The notes: generated by a model not told the origin, from the letters alone. A DNA stretch of 32,706 nt from Prosthecodimorpha hirschii (GCF_001305515.1 NZ_LJYW01000001.1:4450202-4482907); one strand, 5' to 3'; counted from the first letter of the stretch, positions 8,028 through 16,178 are shown. Translations and numbers: made by a program.

Positions 8028-9056
8028 TCAGCCGAGCTTGATGCGGGCGTCGGCCGTCGCCTTGAGGATGTCCATGGTGACGACCTCCTCCAGCTTCGGG
8101 ACGCGCTTGGTGAACTGGCCGAGCTCGGCATAGAGCGCGATCTGCTCCTGCCAGACGGCCGGGTCCATGGTGCCGAAGCCCTCGGTCTTGGTCTTCTCGC
8201 CGAAGGCATATTGCAGCATGATCTTGACCGCATCGATCTCGTCGGCGCGGACCAGATTGGGGAATTCCTTGACCAGGAAGTCGACCGCCTTCTCCTGGTT
8301 GTCGCGGGCATAGGTCCAGCCGCGCGCGGAGGCGGTCAGGAACTTGGCCAGCACCTCGGGCCGCTTGGCGATAGTCTCGGCGGTGGCGTAGTAGGGCAGG
8401 GCATAGAGGCGCACGCCGGTATCCCACAGGCGCATCTCGACGCGCTGGTCGCCGAGCACCTTCAGCGCCGTGGTGTTGGTCAGCCAGCCGGTGACCACGT
8501 CGACTTGGCCGGTCAGCAGCGGCGCCATGTCGGCGCCGATCGTGACGATGGTCACGTCCTTCTCGGCGATCTTGTTCTTGGCGAGCAGCGCGCGCAGCAG
8601 GATGACGCCGGTCGCCTGGATGCCGACCTTCTTGCCGATCAGGTCCTTCGGCTCCTTCACCGGATTCTTCTTCAGCGAGAAGAAGGTGTAGGGATGCACC
8701 TGCGCGCCGGTGGCGAAGCACTTGATCGGGATGTCCTGCGAGGCGGCGAGCATCAGCGACGGGCTCGACGAGACCTGGCCGACCTCGAAGCGCCCGGCCG
8801 CGACGACCGCGACGCCGTCGATGTTCGGGCCGCCCGGTTGGAACTTCAGGTCCAGCCCCTCGGCCTCGTAGTAGCCGAGCGCCTTGGCGCAGACTTCGCC
8901 GATCTGGTTGCCGGAGAGGAGCCAGCCGAGCTGGAGGTTCACGGTCGGCTTAGCCTGGGCATGGCTCTCGATGGTCAGAAGCGGTCCGAAACCGGCCGCG
9001 CCGGCAGCAATGGCGCCGGCCCCCTTCAACATCTGGCGTCGATCGATGCGTGTCAC
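8028..9056 (-). CDS. Tat-exported ABC substrate-binding protein (NMT1/SsuA-like)
   Basis: The predicted 342-residue periplasmic protein starts with GTG at 9056, preceded by GAGGGGG about eight bases upstream; a longer frame up to 9182 would put unrelated sequence before the signal. Residues 1-33 look like a Tat signal ([10 protein letters not shown], then a hydrophobic alanine/glycine stretch and AQA). The mature part begins [32 protein letters not shown], the classic NMT1-type opening, and includes [16 protein letters not shown]. It should deliver the substrate to the permease. Use of Tat implies folding before export, which is less common in this family than Sec. It is the promoter-proximal gene of cluster A. 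The ligand could be an aromatic acid, a pyrimidine-like compound or a sulfonate. Confidence 0.9.
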   Translation of the reverse strand: MTRIDRRQMLKGAGAIAAGAAGFGPLLTIESHAQAKPTVNLQLGWLLSGNQIGEVCAKALGYYEAEGLDLKFQPGGPNIDGVAVVAAGRFEVGQVSSSPSLMLAASQDIPIKCFATGAQVHPYTFFSLKKNPVKEPKDLIGKKVGIQATGVILLRALLAKNKIAEKDVTIVTIGADMAPLLTGQVDVVTGWLTNTTALKVLGDQRVEMRLWDTGVRLYALPYYATAETIAKRPEVLAKFLTASARGWTYARDNQEKAVDFLVKEFPNLVRADEIDAVKIMLQYAFGEKTKTEGFGTMDPAVWQEQIALYAELGQFTKRVPKLEEVVTMDILKATADARIKLG

Positions 9057-9113
9057 GGCAGGGGCCCCCTCAGGTTCAGGACGGCTGCGTCCGGCTTCCG
9101 TCACAGAAGTGAA

Positions 9114-9176
9114 ACACCGAAGGGGTGTGCGCGATAGAACCAAGTTTCGAAAGATGCGTGCGTAAATTCCGCACGC
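9114..9176. promoter_or_regulatory. Inverted repeats in the cluster A leader
   Basis: Upstream of the Tat-exported binding protein are two perfect inverted repeats: ACACC (9114-9118) with GGTGT (9124-9128), and GCGTGCG (9156-9162) with CGCACGC (9170-9176), separated by seven AT-rich bases. A TTTCGAAA palindrome lies between them at about 9145-9152. They fall in the only non-coding gap between the divergent deaminase gene and cluster A, where a promoter and operator are expected. This is inference; no clear -35/-10 pair was identified. Confidence 0.45.
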
Positions 9177-9342
9177 GACCATTTTCGAGCCAGCTGTCGC
9201 ATGTTTGCGCGGACCCGCGGGCCGAAGCCAAGCGCATTGGCGCGGGAATGGGCAGCGTGCGGGTGATCACCGACGCGGCCCGCGGGCCTTGACGCACGAC
9301 AGGTCGGGTCGCGATCCTGGATGGATCACGGGGGAAATTTGC

Positions 9343-9768
9343 ATGAACGATACGGAGTTGATGGCGCTGGCGCAGCGCGCCGCCGGGGGGAGCCCGAACC
9401 GGGTGCGGCAGGTCGGGGCGGCGGTGTTTCTGTGTGACGGCGGCGAGCCGATCGCGGCCTGCAACACCTTTCCGGCCGGGGTCGCCGATCTCGACTGGCG
9501 GCACGAGGGCGACGGCCGTTTCGTCTGGATCGAGCATGCCGAGCGCAATGCGGTCTATGCCGCCGCCCGGGCCGGACGGGCGCTCGACGGGGCGACGCTG
9601 GCGACGAGCTTCTTTCCGTGCATCGACTGCGCGCGGGCGATCGTGCAGACCGGCATCGTCCGGCTGGTCACGCCCGAGCCGGCGCTGGAGGACCCCGTCT
9701 GGGGCACGGCCTTCCTGCGCTCGCGCGTCATCCTGGAGGAGGGCGGGGTCGAACTGGCCTTCCTGTGA
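9343..9768 (+). CDS. Cytidine/deoxycytidylate deaminase-family protein
   Basis: The 141-residue protein carries the zinc-dependent deaminase signature: His65-Ala-Glu67 in WIEHAERNAVYAAA and Pro92-Cys93-x-x-Cys96 in SFFPCIDCARAI. The histidine and cysteines bind zinc and the glutamate shuttles protons. Its length and the HAERN form are closest to the dCMP-deaminase branch, which makes dUMP for thymidylate synthesis, but guanine- or other-nucleobase deaminases cannot be excluded. The start at 9343 has GGGGGA nine bases upstream; the frame is open further upstream but without comparable support. It stands alone on the plus strand, divergent from cluster A and convergent with the quinone-reductase gene. 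If cluster A imports a pyrimidine, the deaminase could be linked to it, but this is speculative. Confidence 0.85.
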   Translation: MNDTELMALAQRAAGGSPNRVRQVGAAVFLCDGGEPIAACNTFPAGVADLDWRHEGDGRFVWIEHAERNAVYAAARAGRALDGATLATSFFPCIDCARAIVQTGIVRLVTPEPALEDPVWGTAFLRSRVILEEGGVELAFL

Positions 9769-9772
9769 GGAT

Positions 9773-9836
9773 GGGCGGATGTAATGGCGGGCGGATGTGA
9801 CGGTGGGCAGATGTGATGGTGGGCGGATAGAAGGGA
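9773..9836. repeat. Four 16-base tandem repeats
   Basis: Right after the deaminase stop, a 16-base unit of the form GGGCGGATGTGATGGT is repeated four times (9773-9788, 9789-9804, 9805-9820, 9821-9836) with a few substitutions per copy. It fills nearly all the space between the two convergent genes. No hairpin or T-run is seen. Confidence 0.85.
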
Positions 9837-9846
9837 CGGCGGCCGC

Positions 9847-10560
9847 TCAGCCGGAACGCGCCCAGGCGGCGGCGCCGATCGAGGCGAGAGCGTCTTCGAG
9901 CGGCGGGGCGGCCGGCGCCGAGGCGACGGCTTCGACGAGGCGCGCCTGCCAGGCGGCGAGATAGGCGGCCCGCTCCTCCGGGCTGACGCGCGGCGCCGCA
10001 TAGGCGACGAAGGGCTCCATCACCTCATAGCCCATATACTGCAGGAGCAGCCGCTCGACCGGATAGAGCACGGTGCCGATCGGGCCGTAGACGCCCTCCG
10101 GCGAGAAGCGCTCCGGCGTGCCGCCGGTGGTCACCGAGAAGAGCGCGCGGCGGCCTTTGAACAGGCCGCTGTCGAAACGCCGGCCGTCGACATAGGCGAA
10201 GCCATAGGCGAGCACGCGCTCGCACCAGCCTTTCAGGATCGCCGGCATGCCGCCCCACCAGAGCGGGAACTGCAGCACGAGCAGGTCGGCGCGGCGGACG
10301 CGCTCCTGCTCGCGGGCGATCTCGGGCGAGAAGCCGCCGTGGCGGGCGGCATGTTCCTGTTCGCGCTGGTAGTGGAAGCGGTCCGGATCGGCCACGGTGG
10401 TGAAGTCGTGCCGGCCGGCGACCGGATCGAAGCGCTCGGCGAAGAGATCGGACACCTCGGCCGTATGGCCGGCGGCCCGGATCGCCGTCACGGCGGCCGC
10501 GGTCAGGGCGGCGTTGAAGCTCTGCGGTTCCGGATGGGCGTGGACGATCAGGACGTGCAT
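9847..10560 (-). CDS. NAD(P)H quinone reductase-like flavoprotein (flavodoxin fold)
   Basis: The 237-residue protein opens MHVLIVHAHPEPQSFNAAL, the phosphate-binding strand and loop of the NQO1/MdaB/KefF flavodoxin-like family. It contains LLVLQFPLWWGGMPAILKGW, the conserved flavin-contact block, then ERVLAYGFAY and the loop SVTTGGTPERFS. These enzymes use NAD(P)H to reduce quinones or electrophiles by two electrons in the cytoplasm. The start at 10560 has GGAGG four bases upstream; the frame remains open far beyond, but only through the cupin and liv genes. It is the last gene on the minus arm of cluster B and about 140 bases after the cupin gene. It may handle a quinone produced during catabolism, or be a stress gene read through from the operon. 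Confidence 0.9.
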   Translation of the reverse strand: MHVLIVHAHPEPQSFNAALTAAAVTAIRAAGHTAEVSDLFAERFDPVAGRHDFTTVADPDRFHYQREQEHAARHGGFSPEIAREQERVRRADLLVLQFPLWWGGMPAILKGWCERVLAYGFAYVDGRRFDSGLFKGRRALFSVTTGGTPERFSPEGVYGPIGTVLYPVERLLLQYMGYEVMEPFVAYAAPRVSPEERAAYLAAWQARLVEAVASAPAAPPLEDALASIGAAAWARSG

Positions 10561-10659
10561 GCGGCCTCCGGCCGAAGGGGAGACCGGCCGGATGGCCGGC
10601 CGGGTCTGGGCGGATCGTTCGGGTGTCGGGCGGCCGGCGTCCGGTTGTTCGGCGGCGGC

Positions 10660-10716
10660 CGGACGGCCTTCTATTCGGCGGCGACCGCCGAACGGCCTTT
10701 TTATTCGGCGGCGGCG
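10660..10716. repeat. Duplicated 3' end of the cupin gene
   Basis: The stretch coding for the last residues and stop of the cupin gene ('acggcctttttattcggcgg', ending about 10710) is repeated about 33 bases away as 'acggccttctattcggcgg'. In the gene's orientation both copies read Ala-Ala-Glu-stop (TAA then TAG). It looks like a local tandem duplication of the gene's end. Confidence 0.65.
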
Positions 10717-11627
10717 GCCGCCGGGGCCGGCATCGGATAGTCGTCGGCATTCAGGACCCAGCCGGGCTTCAGCGAGAAGTCGATGCGCGGCGGCGAGAAG
10801 ATGTCGACGAGCTGGTTCACGCCCGGCTCCATGCCGCGCGAGGTGTGGATCGCCGGCGGCGGGATCACGCACAGCGACGGGGCCGGGCAGAGCGCGTGCT
10901 CGTCGGCGCGCCACTGGGTCATGTCGAAGGTCCAGGGCCAGCGCAGGTGGTGGGTGAAACTGCCTTCCAGCGCCAGCGAGCCCTGCTCGAAATCGTCGTG
11001 ATAGTGCGGCGACAGCTTGTGGATGTCGCGCGGGCCGAGCTGCGGCGGCAGGAAATTGACCATCAGGTTGGTGGTGCGCCAGATGCGGCCGAAGCGGCCG
11101 GGCTCGTCGGGCACGTCGAGCGAATAGGCGCGCAGGCGGTAGCCGCCGGCCGGCTCCGGCCAGGGCTCGAAGGCCGGCACGTTGGGATGCTGGTCGGCAT
11201 AGGAGGCGGCATTGCTCGCCGCCGCGGCCAGATCGGCGGCCACGGTCGAGAAGATGCGCACCAGGATGCCGCCTTCCGGCAGTGTTACGGCGCTGTCGCC
11301 GGGCGGCACGACGATCAGCGCATAGCCGTCGCTCGACACCGTGTCGGAGCCGGCCGAGACGGTTGCGGCGGTGTCGCGGTTCGGCAACAGGGCGACATAT
11401 TCGTCCGGCTGGTCGATCCGGGAGAAGACGGCGCCCGGGCGGGCCTCGGTATAGGCGACCAGGAAGTTCTGGCCGCGGGTCAGCCAGGTGCGGCCGTCGG
11501 CGTCGTCGACCTGCGGCGCGTCGGCATGGAAGTGGCCGTATTCGGCGCCCGCGAAGGTGGTCGGCGCCGGCTTCGGCGTGGCCGTCGGGGCGTTCAGGGC
11601 GGAACGGGGATCGGACTTGTCGTACAT
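10701..11627 (-). CDS. Cupin-like (bicupin) conserved hypothetical protein
   Basis: The 308-residue cytoplasmic protein has no signal peptide. The C-terminal half has a cupin-like block, LSPHYHDDFEQGSLALEG (two histidines and a glutamate suited to metal binding), followed by IPPPAIHTSRGMEPGVNQLVDIF, where a further histidine and the strand pattern fit cupin motif 2. The N-terminal half also looks beta-rich (GQNFLVAYTEARPGAVFSR; YALIVVPPGDSAVTLPEGG), so a two-cupin layout like that of sugar isomerases or dioxygenases is plausible. I do not recognise a named family. ATG at 11627 has GGAG six bases upstream and lies 18 bases after livH, so it is probably part of the transporter operon and acts on the imported compound. 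The tail is alanine-rich (MPAPAAAAAE). Confidence 0.7.
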   Translation of the reverse strand: MYDKSDPRSALNAPTATPKPAPTTFAGAEYGHFHADAPQVDDADGRTWLTRGQNFLVAYTEARPGAVFSRIDQPDEYVALLPNRDTAATVSAGSDTVSSDGYALIVVPPGDSAVTLPEGGILVRIFSTVAADLAAAASNAASYADQHPNVPAFEPWPEPAGGYRLRAYSLDVPDEPGRFGRIWRTTNLMVNFLPPQLGPRDIHKLSPHYHDDFEQGSLALEGSFTHHLRWPWTFDMTQWRADEHALCPAPSLCVIPPPAIHTSRGMEPGVNQLVDIFSPPRIDFSLKPGWVLNADDYPMPAPAAAAAE

Positions 11628-11645
11628 GGCGGGCTCCGTGCGGGG

Positions 11646-12536
11646 TCAGTGCGCCTTCGGCTTCAGCCCGGCGAAGAGGCCGGACGGGAACAGGAAGAGC
11701 ACGAAGAGGAGGGCGGTCAGCGCCGCGACATTCTTGAAGCCGGCGCCGAGCAGCACGATCGCCACCGCCTGCAGCACGCCGAGCAGGATGCCGCCGGCCA
11801 GCGCGCCTGCGGCATTGCCGAAGCCGCCGATGATCGCCGCGATGAAGCCGGAGACGCCGAACGGCGTGCCGCTGTTGAAGGCGATCGCCTGCATCGGCGT
11901 GACCAGGATGCCGGCGACCGCGCCGAGCGCGGCGGAGAGCGCGAAGGAAAGCAGCAGCATCGCGCCGACCGGGATGCCGAGCAGCGCCGCCGCCTCGCGG
12001 TTCTGCGAGCAGGCGCGCAGCGCCCGTCCGGCCCGGGTGCGGGTGAAGAACAGCCAGAGCAGGCCGACCATCAGCGCGCCGCAGCCGACGATCCAGAACA
12101 GCTGGTAGGGGATCGCGATCGCGCCGATCTTGAGCGGCCCGCCGAGGGTGAATTCCTGGAAGGTGTGCGGCTGCTCGTCGACGGTCAGGATGGTGATCCG
12201 CTCGATCATGATCTGGGTGGCGAGCGTCGCCAGGATGATGGCGAAGAGCGGCGAGCCGCGGTTCCACATCGGCCGGACCACCAGCACCTCCATCAGGAGC
12301 CCGACCAGGGCCACGAAGGGCACGGCGATCAGGAAGGCGATCGGCAGCGGCAGGTGGAACTTGCGCAGCAGCACCTCGCAGGCCATGCCGCCGAGCATGA
12401 CGAAGACGCCCTGCGCGAAATTGACGATGCCGCTGGCATTGTAGATGACGCAGAAGCCGATGCCGACCAGGCCGTAGATGAGGCCGACGCCGACGCCGTT
12501 GACGAGGCTTTGGATGAATTGCACGGCGTCAGGCAT
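11646..12536 (-). CDS. livH: Branched-chain-type ABC permease, LivH family
   Basis: The 296-residue inner-membrane permease has about eight hydrophobic helices. The N-terminus (FIQSLVNGVGVGLIYGLVGIGFCVIY followed by ASGIVNFAQGVFVMLGG) is the hallmark LivH opening, and the C-terminal FSGFIAAIIGGFGNAAGA-type stretch is present. It pairs with LivM to form the channel of a HAAT-type importer. The start at 12536 overlaps the livG stop by eight bases, so translation is coupled. The symbol reflects family only: such systems also carry amides, benzoate-like acids and other organic acids, and the surrounding catabolic genes suggest the ligand is not an ordinary amino acid. Confidence 0.92.
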   Translation of the reverse strand: MPDAVQFIQSLVNGVGVGLIYGLVGIGFCVIYNASGIVNFAQGVFVMLGGMACEVLLRKFHLPLPIAFLIAVPFVALVGLLMEVLVVRPMWNRGSPLFAIILATLATQIMIERITILTVDEQPHTFQEFTLGGPLKIGAIAIPYQLFWIVGCGALMVGLLWLFFTRTRAGRALRACSQNREAAALLGIPVGAMLLLSFALSAALGAVAGILVTPMQAIAFNSGTPFGVSGFIAAIIGGFGNAAGALAGGILLGVLQAVAIVLLGAGFKNVAALTALLFVLFLFPSGLFAGLKPKAH

Positions 12537-13326
12537 GGGCGGGCTCCGCGCCGTCATCCGCGACGGCTTCCGTGCCGCCCAGATAGGCGGCGAGAACATC
12601 CGGGTGGACCTTGATCTCCGCGGGGCTGCCCTCGGCGATCTTGCGTCCGAAATCGATCACCACGATGCGCCGGGCGACCTTCATCACGAGGCTCATGTCG
12701 TGCTCGACCAGGAGCACGGTGACGCCGCGGCCGTTGATCCGCTCGATCACGTCGGCGAGCGCCGCGGTCTCCTGGGTGTTGAGGCCGGCGGCGGGCTCGT
12801 CGAGAAGCAGGAGGCGCGGCTCGGCGGCGAGCGCGCGGGCGACTTCGAGCAGCCGCTGCTGGCCGTAGGGCAGCTTGCCGGCGGGCATGTCGGCGACGCC
12901 GGACAGGCCGACGAATTCGAGCAGGTCCCGGGTCTTCTCGGCGACATGCGCCTCCTGGGCCCGCGCCCAGCCGGGCCGGAACAGGGCCGCGAAGACGCCG
13001 CCGCGCGAGACCCGGTGGAAGCCGACGGCGACGTTGTCGCGGACCGAGAGATCGGCGAAGAGCTGGACCAGCTGGTAGGTGCGCACCAGTCCGGCGCCCG
13101 CCACCGCATGCTGCGGGCGGCCGGTGATGATCTGGCCGTCGAAGCGGACCTCGCCGGAGGTCGGCGTCAGCGCGCCCGAGATGGCGTTGAACAGCGTGGT
13201 CTTGCCGGCGCCGTTCGGGCCGATCACCGCGAAGATCGCGCCTTCCTCGACATCGAAGCCGATCCGGTCGTTGGCCACCAGGCCGCCGAACCGCATGGTC
13301 AGGTCGTTGACGGAGAGCAGGGCCAT
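12529..13326 (-). CDS. livG: Branched-chain-type ABC ATPase, LivG family
   Basis: The 265-residue ATPase has Walker A GPNGAGKTT (residues 36-44), the Q-loop in VRTYQLVQLF, a YGQQRLLE signature (LPYGQQRLLEVARAL, the LivG variant of LSGGQ), Walker B LLLLDEPAAGLN and the switch histidine in LLVEHDMSLVM. The insertion VGFHRVSRGGVFAALFRP between Walker A and the signature is characteristic of LivG and distinguishes it from LivF. ATG at 13326 lies five bases after the livM stop with GAAGTGA upstream; an in-frame GTG nine bases earlier is an alternative start. It energises the LivH/LivM channel. Confidence 0.93.
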   Translation of the reverse strand: MALLSVNDLTMRFGGLVANDRIGFDVEEGAIFAVIGPNGAGKTTLFNAISGALTPTSGEVRFDGQIITGRPQHAVAGAGLVRTYQLVQLFADLSVRDNVAVGFHRVSRGGVFAALFRPGWARAQEAHVAEKTRDLLEFVGLSGVADMPAGKLPYGQQRLLEVARALAAEPRLLLLDEPAAGLNTQETAALADVIERINGRGVTVLLVEHDMSLVMKVARRIVVIDFGRKIAEGSPAEIKVHPDVLAAYLGGTEAVADDGAEPAHA

Positions 13327-13331
13327 GGCGG

Positions 13332-14339
13332 TCACTTCGCAATCGCCCGGGCGGGCGCGCCGGACGGGGTCGGGACGGGGGCCTTCGGCCGGCGGGCGAA
13401 CAGGCTGCCGAGGCCGGCGAGCCCCTTCGGGGCGAAGATCAGGAGCGCGATCAGGGCCATGGAATAGACCACGTCCTGCAGTTCCTTCAGGCCGCGCAGG
13501 AATTCGGGCAGCATCAACACCATGATGGCGCCGACGATCGGCCCCCAGGTGGTGCCGATGCCGCCGAGGAACAGCATCGTGAAGCTCTGGATCACCATGG
13601 CGGCGCCGAACACTTCCGGGCTGATGAAGCCGACGAAATGGGCGAACAGCGAGCCGGCCGCGGAGGCGTAGAGCGCGGCGATGACGAAGGCGGCGAGCTT
13701 GTAGCGGGCGACATCGATGCCGAGCGCGCGGGCGGCGGGCTCCGATCCGGCGATGGCGCGCAACGCCCGGCCGAAGCGGCTGTCGCGCAGGCGCACCGAG
13801 ATCCAGACGCCGAGTAGCATCAGGAGCGTCAGCGCGACCAGCATCTGCTTCTCGTTGGCCAGTTCGAACTTCCACACCCCGAGCGGCGGGATGCCGGAAA
13901 TGCCCATGTAGCCCTGGGTCAGGCCGTTCCACTCGATGCTGATCTCGTAGGTGATCAGGCCGAGCGCGAAGGTCGCCATGGCGAGATAGTGGCCGCGCAG
14001 CTTCAAGGTCGGTAGGCCGACCAGATAGGCGACCAGTCCGGCGAAGACCATCGAGACCAGGAAGGCGGCAAGCGGATCCCAATAGTGGTTGCCGCACAGG
14101 ATCGCCGTGCCGTAGCCGCCGAGTGCGGCGAAGGCGTTCTGCCCGAACGAGGCCTGGCCGGTATAGCCCATGAAGAAATTGAGCCCGGTGCAGAAGATGC
14201 CGTAGATCGCCGCGAAGCCGATCACGGTCACCACATAGCCCGACGAGGTCAGCCCGAAGGCCATCACGCCGAGCACGACGGCGACCGGCAGCAGGGCGCG
14301 CCAGGGTCGGTCAGTGGAGGTAGAAACGCGAGAGATCAT
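13332..14339 (-). CDS. livM: Branched-chain-type ABC permease, LivM family
   Basis: The 335-residue permease has about nine hydrophobic segments. The LivM signature FMGYTGQASFGQNAFAALGGYG is present, followed by YLVGLPTLKLRGHYLAMATFALG and the late helix FLGGIGTTWGPIVGAIM. The C-terminal tail is proline- and alanine-rich and cytoplasmic. The start at 14339 (MISRVST) is chosen because 14399 would add 20 residues lying inside livF; even so, the start overlaps the livF end by 29 bases. No strong ribosome-binding site is visible, as expected for a gene translated by coupling. It forms the channel with LivH. Confidence 0.9.
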   Translation of the reverse strand: MISRVSTSTDRPWRALLPVAVVLGVMAFGLTSSGYVVTVIGFAAIYGIFCTGLNFFMGYTGQASFGQNAFAALGGYGTAILCGNHYWDPLAAFLVSMVFAGLVAYLVGLPTLKLRGHYLAMATFALGLITYEISIEWNGLTQGYMGISGIPPLGVWKFELANEKQMLVALTLLMLLGVWISVRLRDSRFGRALRAIAGSEPAARALGIDVARYKLAAFVIAALYASAAGSLFAHFVGFISPEVFGAAMVIQSFTMLFLGGIGTTWGPIVGAIMVLMLPEFLRGLKELQDVVYSMALIALLIFAPKGLAGLGSLFARRPKAPVPTPSGAPARAIAK

Positions 14340-15024
14340 GATGCGATCCAACTTCGCTGGCGGCCAGTTCGGCGACGATGCCGCCGAGCGAAAGGACATA
14401 GACGCGCTTGGCGAGCCGGAGCGCCTGCGGGGCCTTCTGCTCGACGAGCAGGATGCCGAGGCCGTCGCGGTTCAAGGTGCCGAGCGTGTCCAGGATTTCG
14501 GCGGCGACGCGCGGGGCGAGGCCGAGCGAGGGTTCGTCGAGCATCAGGAGTTTCGGTTTGGCCATTAGCGCCCGGCCGATGGCGAGCATCTGCTGCTCGC
14601 CGCCGGAGAGCGAGGAGGCGGTCTGGCCGAAGCGCTCCTTCAGGCGCGGAAACAGCCGGAACACCTCTTCGAGCCGTGCCTCGACGCTTTCGCCGGCCGC
14701 GATCGTGTAGGCGCCGAGGATCAGATTCTCGCGCACCGACATCTGCCCGAACAGGCCGCGCCCTTCCTGGACCAGGATGATGCCCTCGCGGGCCCGGCCG
14801 TGGGTCGACAGCCGGGTGATGTCCCGGCCGCGGAAGCGGACCCGCCCGGAGGCCGGCGTGAGCCGCATCGCGGCGCGCAGCATGGTCGACTTGCCGGCCC
14901 CGTTGGGGCCGAGCACGGTGACGAACTCGCCTTCCGCGACGGTGAGGCTGGTCGGCTTCAGGGCCTGGACCTGGCCGTAGGCGGCGGCCAGGTCGACGAG
15001 TTCGATCAGGGGCGTACCGGTCAT
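14311..15024 (-). CDS. livF: Branched-chain-type ABC ATPase, LivF family
   Basis: The 237-residue ATPase carries Walker A GPNGAGKST (residues 39-47), IILVQEGRGLFGQMSVREN in the Q-loop region, signature LSGGEQQMLAIGRAL, Walker B LLMLDEPSLGLAP and GILLVEQKAPQAL. The EGRGLF and SLGLAP forms identify LivF over LivG. Two starts are possible: ATG at 15024 (used here) or GTG at 15039, which overlaps the binding-protein stop as GTGA and would couple the two genes; neither has a clear ribosome-binding site. It works with LivG to power the importer. Confidence 0.92.
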   Translation of the reverse strand: MTGTPLIELVDLAAAYGQVQALKPTSLTVAEGEFVTVLGPNGAGKSTMLRAAMRLTPASGRVRFRGRDITRLSTHGRAREGIILVQEGRGLFGQMSVRENLILGAYTIAAGESVEARLEEVFRLFPRLKERFGQTASSLSGGEQQMLAIGRALMAKPKLLMLDEPSLGLAPRVAAEILDTLGTLNRDGLGILLVEQKAPQALRLAKRVYVLSLGGIVAELAASEVGSHHDLSRFYLH

Positions 15025-15035
15025 CGCGGCCGGGC

Positions 15036-16178
15036 TCACTTGACCTGGAACCGGCCGTCGCGAAGCACGCCGACCACGTAGGGATTCTCGGTGATCCCGA
15101 CATGCTGCGTGGCGGTGAAGTTGAACTTGGCGAAGGCCCCCTGGATCGGCGGCAGCTTCTCCAGGGCGTCGCGGACGGCCGGGCCGTTATAGCTCTTGGC
15201 CAGTTCGACGGCGGTGGCGATCACGGTGATCGAATCCCAGCCGCGCGCGCCGGCATTCGGGTCGCGGTCGCCATACTTCTCGCGCCAGGCGGTCAGGAAG
15301 GTGTCGGCCGCCTTGCGGAAGGCACCGTCGGGGATCGAGGACGGGATCTGCACGGGCGGGGCGACGAACATGAAGCGCTCGCCGAGCACCTCGCCGGCGG
15401 CCTTCAGCGGCACGCCGTCGTCGAGGCTGGCCATCAGGATCATGGTATCGAGGCCGAGCTGCTTGATGTTCTTGGCGACCGTCACGGTCGAGCCGCCCTG
15501 GCCCATCTTGATGATGGCGCCGCCGCCGGCGGCGTTGATGCGGCCGATCTGAACGCTCATGTCGACATCGTCGGGCTTGTAGGTCTCGACGGCGACGACC
15601 TCGAAGCCGGAGTCCTGGGCGGTCTTCACCGCCACGTCCTTCATCAGCTGCGCATAGGGGGTCGGGTCGTGCATGATGCCGATCTTGCGCACCTGGCTGT
15701 TGGCCTTGAGCCAGCCGTAGCGGGCTTCCATCTCGAAGCGCGGCGGGGGCAGGATCGAGAAGGCCCATTTCTGCTCTTCCGGCCGCGGCGGCAGGATCGA
15801 GCACAGCACCATCGGGGTCTCGGAGCGGATCACGGCGCCGGCCGCGGCGAAGTTGCCGGCCGAGACGCAGCCGCTGGCGAAGATGTTGACCTTATCGTTG
15901 GACATCATCTTCCGGTAGACCACGACCGCTTCCTGCGGTTCGGACCGGTTGTCTTCGCCGATATATTCGATCTTCTTTCCGAGCAGGCCGCCCTTGGCGT
16001 TGATCGCCTCGATGGCGAGCATCTGGCCGTCGCGCCACGCGCGATCGGAGGCCGCCGCATAGCCGGTCAGGCCGAGCGCCGCGCCGATCTTGTAGGTCTC
16101 CTGAGCCTGGACGGCTCCCCCGGGCACGAACGACAGCAAGGCAGCCGCGATCACGGCCGCGCCAAGACGCGAGGTCAT
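15036..16178 (-). CDS. Periplasmic substrate-binding protein of a Liv-type ABC importer
   Basis: The 380-residue protein has a Sec signal peptide (LGAAVIAAALLSFVPGGAVQA, cleaved near residue 25 before QETYKIGAALGLTGYAAA). It continues with the type I binding-protein fold of the LivK/amide-binding group: GQMLAIEAINAKGGLLGKKI and DDVDMSVQIGRINAAGGGAII are typical hinge and lobe stretches. One cysteine pair (ASGCVSAGNF and VLCSILPPRP) may form a disulfide. A strong ribosome-binding site, GGGAGGAAC, sits eight bases before the ATG. It is first in the operon, just downstream of operator site 1, and delivers the ligand to LivHMGF. The ligand is unknown; the aldolase and hydrolase on the divergent arm suggest an oxygenated organic acid. 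Confidence 0.92.
   Translation of the reverse strand: MTSRLGAAVIAAALLSFVPGGAVQAQETYKIGAALGLTGYAAASDRAWRDGQMLAIEAINAKGGLLGKKIEYIGEDNRSEPQEAVVVYRKMMSNDKVNIFASGCVSAGNFAAAGAVIRSETPMVLCSILPPRPEEQKWAFSILPPPRFEMEARYGWLKANSQVRKIGIMHDPTPYAQLMKDVAVKTAQDSGFEVVAVETYKPDDVDMSVQIGRINAAGGGAIIKMGQGGSTVTVAKNIKQLGLDTMILMASLDDGVPLKAAGEVLGERFMFVAPPVQIPSSIPDGAFRKAADTFLTAWREKYGDRDPNAGARGWDSITVIATAVELAKSYNGPAVRDALEKLPPIQGAFAKFNFTATQHVGITENPYVVGVLRDGRFQVK

Noticed and set aside
9222-9290. CCCGCGGG palindromes near the deaminase start as operator sites
   Set aside because: Simple GC palindromes are expected often at this base composition, and no shared spacing or second motif supports a regulator site.
9847-12267. 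806-codon minus-strand frame suggesting a fusion ahead of the quinone reductase
   Set aside because: Only the last 237 residues have family motifs; the rest is an out-of-frame shadow of livH and the cupin gene, and GGAGG marks a start at 10560.
10623-12614. 663-codon plus-strand frame opposite the cupin and liv genes
   Set aside because: It is repetitive charged text antisense to well-supported transporter genes, with no recognisable domain.
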